NCBI GenBank assembly: GCA_019009955.1
Contig: CM032232.1
Coordinates: forward strand, 70,845,001-70,909,000
Direction: 5' to 3'
Length of the DNA stretch: 64,000 bases
Origin: Riptortus pedestris
Taxonomy: Eukaryota; Arthropoda; Insecta; Hemiptera; Alydidae
Shown here: in pieces, positions 59,508 to 64,000 of the stretch
How positions within the stretch are numbered: position 1 is the first letter of the stretch
How the letters are laid out: each line of letters begins with the position of its first letter
Translations under genes and position numbers: made by a program
Notes under the pieces: model-generated
Databases searched by the model: none
What the model was told of the DNA's origin: nothing
Seen by the model: the letters and a program-made list of their open reading frames with translations, nothing else

Positions 59508-60441
59508 ATTGACACCGTGGGGTAAAAAATAGGGGTAAGTGTGGGGACACCTAGCTGTATCTAGTGGTTCTTAATTTCTGTCAATCACAGAGCCCCTGTC
59601 CACTTTCCTAAATACACATAGCGGCCTTTCCTAGCATAACCTAATATAATCAAAGCCAGTTGTCTGCTAATAGTTGCAGAAGAAGGTCATTAATTGTGTC
59701 TGGGATATTTTTTACCCCACTGTGTAGTTAGCGGCTAACTTTTTCGATTGTCTACAATTTCATTTTACGGTGTTTCCTGTGGAAATATGGCCTATACCAA
59801 AATGTATTCTGATCCTGAAGACATCAGGCGTCTTTTAGAAGAATTAGAGAAAGAAGATCAAGATCTTGTTGAAGATGCCAGCTGTTCGGACGAAAAAGAA
59901 GAGGCCAAAGATTTCTCAAAGGAGCACCTCTCTGTAGTATATTTACCAAGTATGTCAAATGCTTCTAGTTTATGTAACTTCGATATGGATGTAACATCAC
60001 ATTCTGAACCTCAACAAAAAGTGCCAAAATTGGAGGTTTATGTTGGAAAAAATGGACATACTTGGCATAAAAATGCACCTTCTACGAAAGGTAGACAAAA
60101 GAAGAAGAACATTGCCTCAGGGTAGTTTTCGTTTACATTTTATAAAAAATATCATCTTTTTTAGTGATAATTTGTATAATTTTCTTTAAGATAATTTTTT
60201 CGTTTCGACTTTTTCAATTTTATAGATATTTTGTGAATTTAAAAAAATATATTGCACTTTGGTTACTGTTTGATTTTGTTTTCTTGATGATCCTATTGCA
60301 ATACATTGTTATTGCAATAAAAAACCAAAAGTAAAGTCAACATCAAAATCGATTCTTTTACGCGTTCCAAAGTAAGGGGTAAAAATTACCCCACGGTGTC
60401 ATTACTGTTCATGTAATTGACAGTGTCAATTTTTAAGTTAA
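59508..60441 (+). mobile_element. Internally deleted piggyBac-type transposon 2
   Basis: TTAA (59508-59511) followed by CCCTGGATTGACACCGTGGG; the other end reads, inverted, TTAA (60438-60441) and, seven bases in, ATTGACAC. Inner inverted blocks GACACCGTGGGGTAA (59530) and TTACCCCACGGTGTC (about 60385) match perfectly. TTAA bounds and CCCT start define the superfamily. At about 930 bp with only a transposase N-terminus it is non-autonomous. Confidence 0.75.
59748..60125 (+). pseudogene. piggyBac transposase N-terminal fragment (125-residue open frame)
   Basis: Residues from about 15 show YSDPEDIRRLLEELEKEDQD, an acidic N-terminal region as in piggyBac transposases. Near the end (about residues 98-122) YVGKNGHTWHKNAPSTKGRQ followed by lysines and NI matches the (Y/F)xGKNGxxWxKxxPxxxxRxxxNI motif that precedes the dimerisation domain in that family. 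The frame then stops; the DDD core and zinc finger are absent. The start may be the ATG at 59748 or an internal ATG at 59787. The frame has no internal lesion, so a truncated protein could in principle be made, but function is unknown. Confidence 0.7.
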
Positions 60442-60502
60442 ACCTAATTACTTCGAAAGGGCAGTAATGTTAATCGTGCCTTCGAAATTTATATAAGAGA
60501 AT

Positions 60503-61245
60503 GATGAGCTGCGTAAAAAGAGCAAATTTCTCACGTGCTGGTACGACACACAAATGATCTCATCTCACCAAAAAATTTCTATTTTTTTACAAAAATCCAG
60601 TGGTGAGTAGAAGTGAGGGTTTACTAGTGACGGATGAAACAGTGAAATATTGAGCATGCTGTAGATCAGATGAATATTTTGGAGTTGAGAATGTATAATC
60701 TGGATTGATGACGCCATCACACAACGAATTGTCATGTAAATCTCAAAGGAAATGTTCGTTGAAAACAAATATTTGGTATATAAGATTGAAATAAGATGCT
60801 GCGTGGTATTTGAGCTTATTGTTAACGTGTAATGAAAGTATCGACTGACTGAAGCCTGAAAATAAAAAATATCTCCGTTAATATTCGATTTATAGAAAAA
60901 GTGTATAAAACAATATTTATAGAAAAATATATTTGCAATCGCATTGGCAATAAAAAATGGTTTGATCTGATAACAAAGATATTTTGAATTTTCAATTCCC
61001 CATTCTAAGGCCACCTCACTTACGTTTTGCATGAAACACTGCACTATATCAATTGATTGGTAACGATCAGGCAAAAATTACTATCATTAGTACGGTAAAA
61101 GACAAGTTGTGTATAAAAATATATAAATATATAAATATATATATATATATATATTTATGAACGTACTTCATTTTCGTCATCTGCTATGTACGATGAATTG
61201 ATATTTAAGGAACTTTATGAAAATCGCATCATACGTTATACATCA
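60503..61245 (+). mobile_element. Old HINE-like element
   Basis: GAGCTGCGTAAAAAGAGCAAATT and CACGTGCTGGTACGACACACA at the start, a decayed core (AATATCTCCGTTAATATTCG at about 60870; GTAACGATCAGGCAAAAATT), a short TA tract (61137-61153), ACTTCATTTTCGTCATCTGC, then decay. The 169-codon minus-strand frame inside is an artefact of this non-coding repeat. Confidence 0.55.
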
Positions 61246-61559
61246 TAAAATGCTATAATTTATGATGTCTATTATTTTTCTAGGTAAGAGCAATTTTGAG
61301 GCTAGCATTTAAGTAATAAACTAATACTATATTAATATTATTTTGAATGTTATATTTTTATATCACGTTTTGCAGAATTAAAATTATGCTATTATTTTGA
61401 TTATTAAAATTCTGCACTATATCTCAATTGTTGCGTAAAACCATTTTCAAAAACAAATTGTAAAAAAATATACTTTGAACATATTTTTTTTTTTTTTTTT
61501 TTCAAAAAAAGCTTTATCATTGTCACTTGCAATTGGATGGATCAATTTTAATTTTTTTC
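61246..61559. other. Unassigned AT-rich sequence
   Basis: Nothing recognised apart from a T-run at about 61483-61502. Confidence 0.3.
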
Positions 61560-61860
61560 GGTATTCATTAGACTTTAGATCTTTAGCTTCCCAGCGATAG
61601 TTACAGGAAGTAACTGATCACCTCCACGTTAACTAACTAGGTGTCAGCCTGCCTATAGACGGGGTCTAAGGGAGTCATAATCCTTAAACATCCCGAGGGC
61701 CTGTTTGCGTATACATTGGTTTGACTCCCGCTGATCCACAGGTGCTGGGACACTAGCGCGCTATTGAGGCGAACTCATGAATTAATTCTTCCTAAAGCGG
61801 GGATCGATCTTGAGCGAATTATTGCCTTAACCCACGCCCTCAATTTTCAGTTTATTTTAC
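61560..61860 (-). repeat. Candidate tRNA-derived SINE
   Basis: On the minus strand, GGGCGTGGGTTAAGGCAATA (A-box-like) is followed about 25 bases later by AGATCGATCCCCGC (B-box-like). A GC-richer body follows (CAGCGGGAGTCAAACCAATG, CCCTTAGACCCCGTC). Only one copy is in this window. Confidence 0.4.
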
Positions 61861-62689
61861 GTTATTAAAACAACGGGTGTAGGAAGCTTAAAAATCAACA
61901 GCGCTTTGAATGAAAATCCAAAATTTTAATACAATCTAAAAGAGTTCCATTGTAGCGAGCAAATGACTAAGAAAAAAAATAAACACAAAAAAAGCAATGA
62001 AGAAACGAGGCCGGAAAAAAAAGTAAAGACAATAAAAATGAAGAATGAGACTTGGGACAAAGGGGTTGTTTTTGTTGTGGCCCTTTTGAAAAGTAGTAGA
62101 GAAATTATTAATCAGACTTGACTTTTATTTTGGTTAATGAAGCAGGAGGTTGAAAGGAAGCATGTTTACTGGGGCCCTGACAGTGGGCAAACAGCTGTAG
62201 ATCAACAGCTTCCTTATAAACCCCACTAAATCAGAGGATCAGCTTCTTCTTTTTTCTACAAACATCTTGGTGGCATTTTTAGAGATTTCCAACCTATTCG
62301 GGGCGATTTTCGAGGGGACCTCTCATAGTATTTTTAAATGCTTTTTAAACTAGAAAGGCTCTAAAACTGCCTGTGATATAGTACGCCGTAAAGATGGGCT
62401 TCTTCACATTTAATGAAACTGGTAGTAATTCTTCAATGGCCTATTTTAAAAAGAATCCCTTTAAATCTTTCATCTTTCACTCCATGCTCAAAATGGCTTT
62501 CTTTATATAATCTATTATTTTATTCCGTGGTGCAATTGTTATAATTAATTACATCAGTGTGAAGTGTAACCTGGTTAATGTGAGAGTGAAATATTTCCTA
62601 AATCTACCTCCCTAAAAAAGGTTCCCCCCTTCTCAAAATAAATAATAAAAATCCACTTTCACAAATATAATATTATCATTGTGAGGAGT
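61861..62689. other. Unassigned non-repeat stretch
   Basis: No element ends. The 62040-62340 part has balanced composition and no frame; possible conserved non-coding sequence, unproven. Confidence 0.3.
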
Positions 62690-62981
62690 TCGGCTATCTG
62701 CTCCAGCGTTTTGAATTTTCGTTTGTATGCAAATTTTCGATGGAAATGCATCCATCATCGTCATGCAATGTTTTAATTTGAACAGTTACTTCATTAAATC
62801 ATATGTTTTGTATTCTATTTTAATATGGCTTTCCACGTTTCAGAGGGTATTACACCGCCCAAGCCGTTTATTGTATTTGTTCTCTTGTTAATTTCCAGAG
62901 CTTCTAGAACTAATCTTTTATCGAGGTGGTCTTCTCTAAGTAGAACTTTTGTCTCGACGAACTTGATTTGGAGAGAGCAAA
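62690..62981 (-). pseudogene. Penelope-like element remnant 2 (end of GIY-YIG domain)
   Basis: On the minus strand the frame reads SLQIKFVETKVLLREDHLDK, then ALEINKRTNTINGLGG and SETWKAILK-stop (about 62968 to 62822). This is the C-terminus of the Penelope-like endonuclease, collinear with the copy at 21.2 kb and without its A-run frameshift. Everything upstream, including the GIY-YIG core, is missing; homology stops where HINE-like sequence begins. The 3' region repeats the GATGGA/TCCATC stem and GAAA (62735-62764), but the CUGANGA first base is changed. Confidence 0.8.
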
Positions 62982-62984
62982 TAT

Positions 62985-63237
62985 AATATTAAAATTTTAC
63001 TAATAGAAAACAAAATAAAGACTGGAAATCACATTTTCAATAATATTAGTTCTATAGATTTTTTCGATCTTACTTATAATAACGGAGAAACTTTGAATTT
63101 TCGGAATCCACTCCCCTGTCCCTTGGTCCGGTATCAGCCAGTAACAAACTGGATCTTTAGTTTTACATAAAGCGCTAACATACCAAGTTTGGTAAAGGTC
63201 ATACATATTTTGCGATTTCCCCGCTAGACTGTTAGAA

Positions 63238-63293
<56 letters not shown>

Positions 63294-63411
63294 AAATATT
63301 TTTGAGTTATCTCATGTTCGTCATTTCCTGAGTAGGACTAATAGACGTTTGAAGAAATTTTTTTTAAATTGCGTCATGTTTACAACCTCAATAGCTGATT
63401 TCCCTAGCTAC
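62985..63411 (+). mobile_element. HINE-like element 30 (5'-truncated)
   Basis: Decayed core (CGATCTTACTTATAATAACGG; GGTCCGGTATCAGCCAGTAAC), a (TA)n(GT)n tract at 63240-63291, a 3' block (GTCATTTCCTGAGTAGGA), and AGCTGATTTCCC followed by only CTA instead of the full palindrome. The 5' half is missing. Confidence 0.65.
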
Positions 63412-64000
63412 TAAAAAAAATATTTTGTCCAAATACATTAATTTCCTTAAATTCATCGACGTCCAGGTATTACAGAGAGAAGAGATTGAATTATTCACCG
63501 AACCTCATTCCTTTATTATTGTACAATTTCATGCAGAAGGTCCGGGCGAATCTGGGACCCTTCTTATGGGAAATAAGCGCAGCATGTAGATACACCAAAG
63601 AAAGGTTATATACGTTTATTTGTGTCTATCTGTCTGCTCTTGAACGGAAGATCAGAACATCGGAATGATTTTCATCATCTATGAGGTTTCTGAAAATTAT
63701 TTGTATAACGTTTGTTCGATGTAGTTGATTGAAGTATTAACATATTATTTGTATACGACGAGTTATCAGACAGTTTCGGCCCGATAATATATAATGATAG
63801 TTATAACAGTGTGTGTGTTTAGCTAATTTATTTCCGTCCTCTCGAGAGGATATAATAGTTACTGAGTTCCTGTTTCCTCCAAATGACCGTGGTGTCGTTG
63901 GTGACGGGCCTTATCGCACTCGCCTTTTATTAAATAACAATTAATAGTCGCAACACTTATTTTAAATATTCATTAAATACCATAAAAGCGCGGAAGCCTA
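63412..64000. other. Unassigned sequence
   Basis: A 60-codon plus-strand frame at 63486-63668 has no known domain. No element ends. Confidence 0.3.

Noticed and set aside
60565..61074. 169-codon minus-strand frame
   Set aside because: It lies entirely antisense in an old HINE-like repeat and has no recognisable domain.

Overview
The window looks like intergenic or intronic DNA from a large, AT-rich, repeat-loaded metazoan genome, most likely an arthropod. The grounds are canonical arthropod-type Helitron termini, mariner, piggyBac, Penelope-like and LINE remnants, tRNA-derived SINEs, and no bacterial or viral gene layout. I found no intact host gene, rRNA or genuine tRNA gene. Every coding segment I can assign is a broken transposable-element gene. 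Most other open frames run through (TA)n tracts, a minisatellite or pyrimidine tracts and are artefacts. The species cannot be named from sequence alone.

The dominant component is one dispersed family with about 30 copies on both strands. In the sense orientation it starts GTCCGTCACGCAGGGGCTGC and carries a subterminal GCAGATTTCCC. A conserved AT-rich core contains a C-run, followed by a central (TA)n microsatellite and a conserved 3' block. It ends in the perfect palindrome GATTTCCCTTAAGGGAAATC followed by TGCT. Subterminal inverted repeats, a central microsatellite, a 3' stem-loop and no target duplication match the architecture known for non-autonomous Helentron derivatives (HINEs, DINE-1-like). 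I call the copies HINE-like; this is inference from structure because no autonomous partner is present. At least four copies sit inside other recognisable repeats, so the pre-insertion site can be read, and each time the insertion is in a T-run without added duplication.

A second system is canonical Helitrons (5'-TC, 3'-CTAG, hairpin CCCGG...CCGGG, A^T target). Two of them are inserted exactly inside the (TA)n core of HINE-like elements (12.3 and 30.8 kb), and HINE-like elements are in turn inserted in Helitrons (8.2 and 30.7 kb), giving nests up to three deep.

Layout: 0-5 kb LTR-like sequence, a TIR element split by a HINE-like copy, a foldback repeat, a deleted piggyBac; 5-15.5 kb nested HINE-like/LINE/Helitron block; 15.5-18.2 kb mostly unassigned; 18.2-25.6 kb mariner, Helitrons, Penelope-like remnant, SINE, LINE; 26-32 kb HINE-like/Helitron nests; 32-41 kb mostly unassigned, with a 48-bp minisatellite (33.6-34.3 kb) and pyrimidine tracts; 41-50 kb dense HINE-like cluster with two TIR elements; 50-59 kb mostly unassigned with scattered old copies; 59.5-60.4 kb a second deleted piggyBac; 61.5-63.4 kb SINE-like, Penelope-like and HINE-like remnants. 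Repeats do not act as a pathway here; the window mainly records successive transposition.
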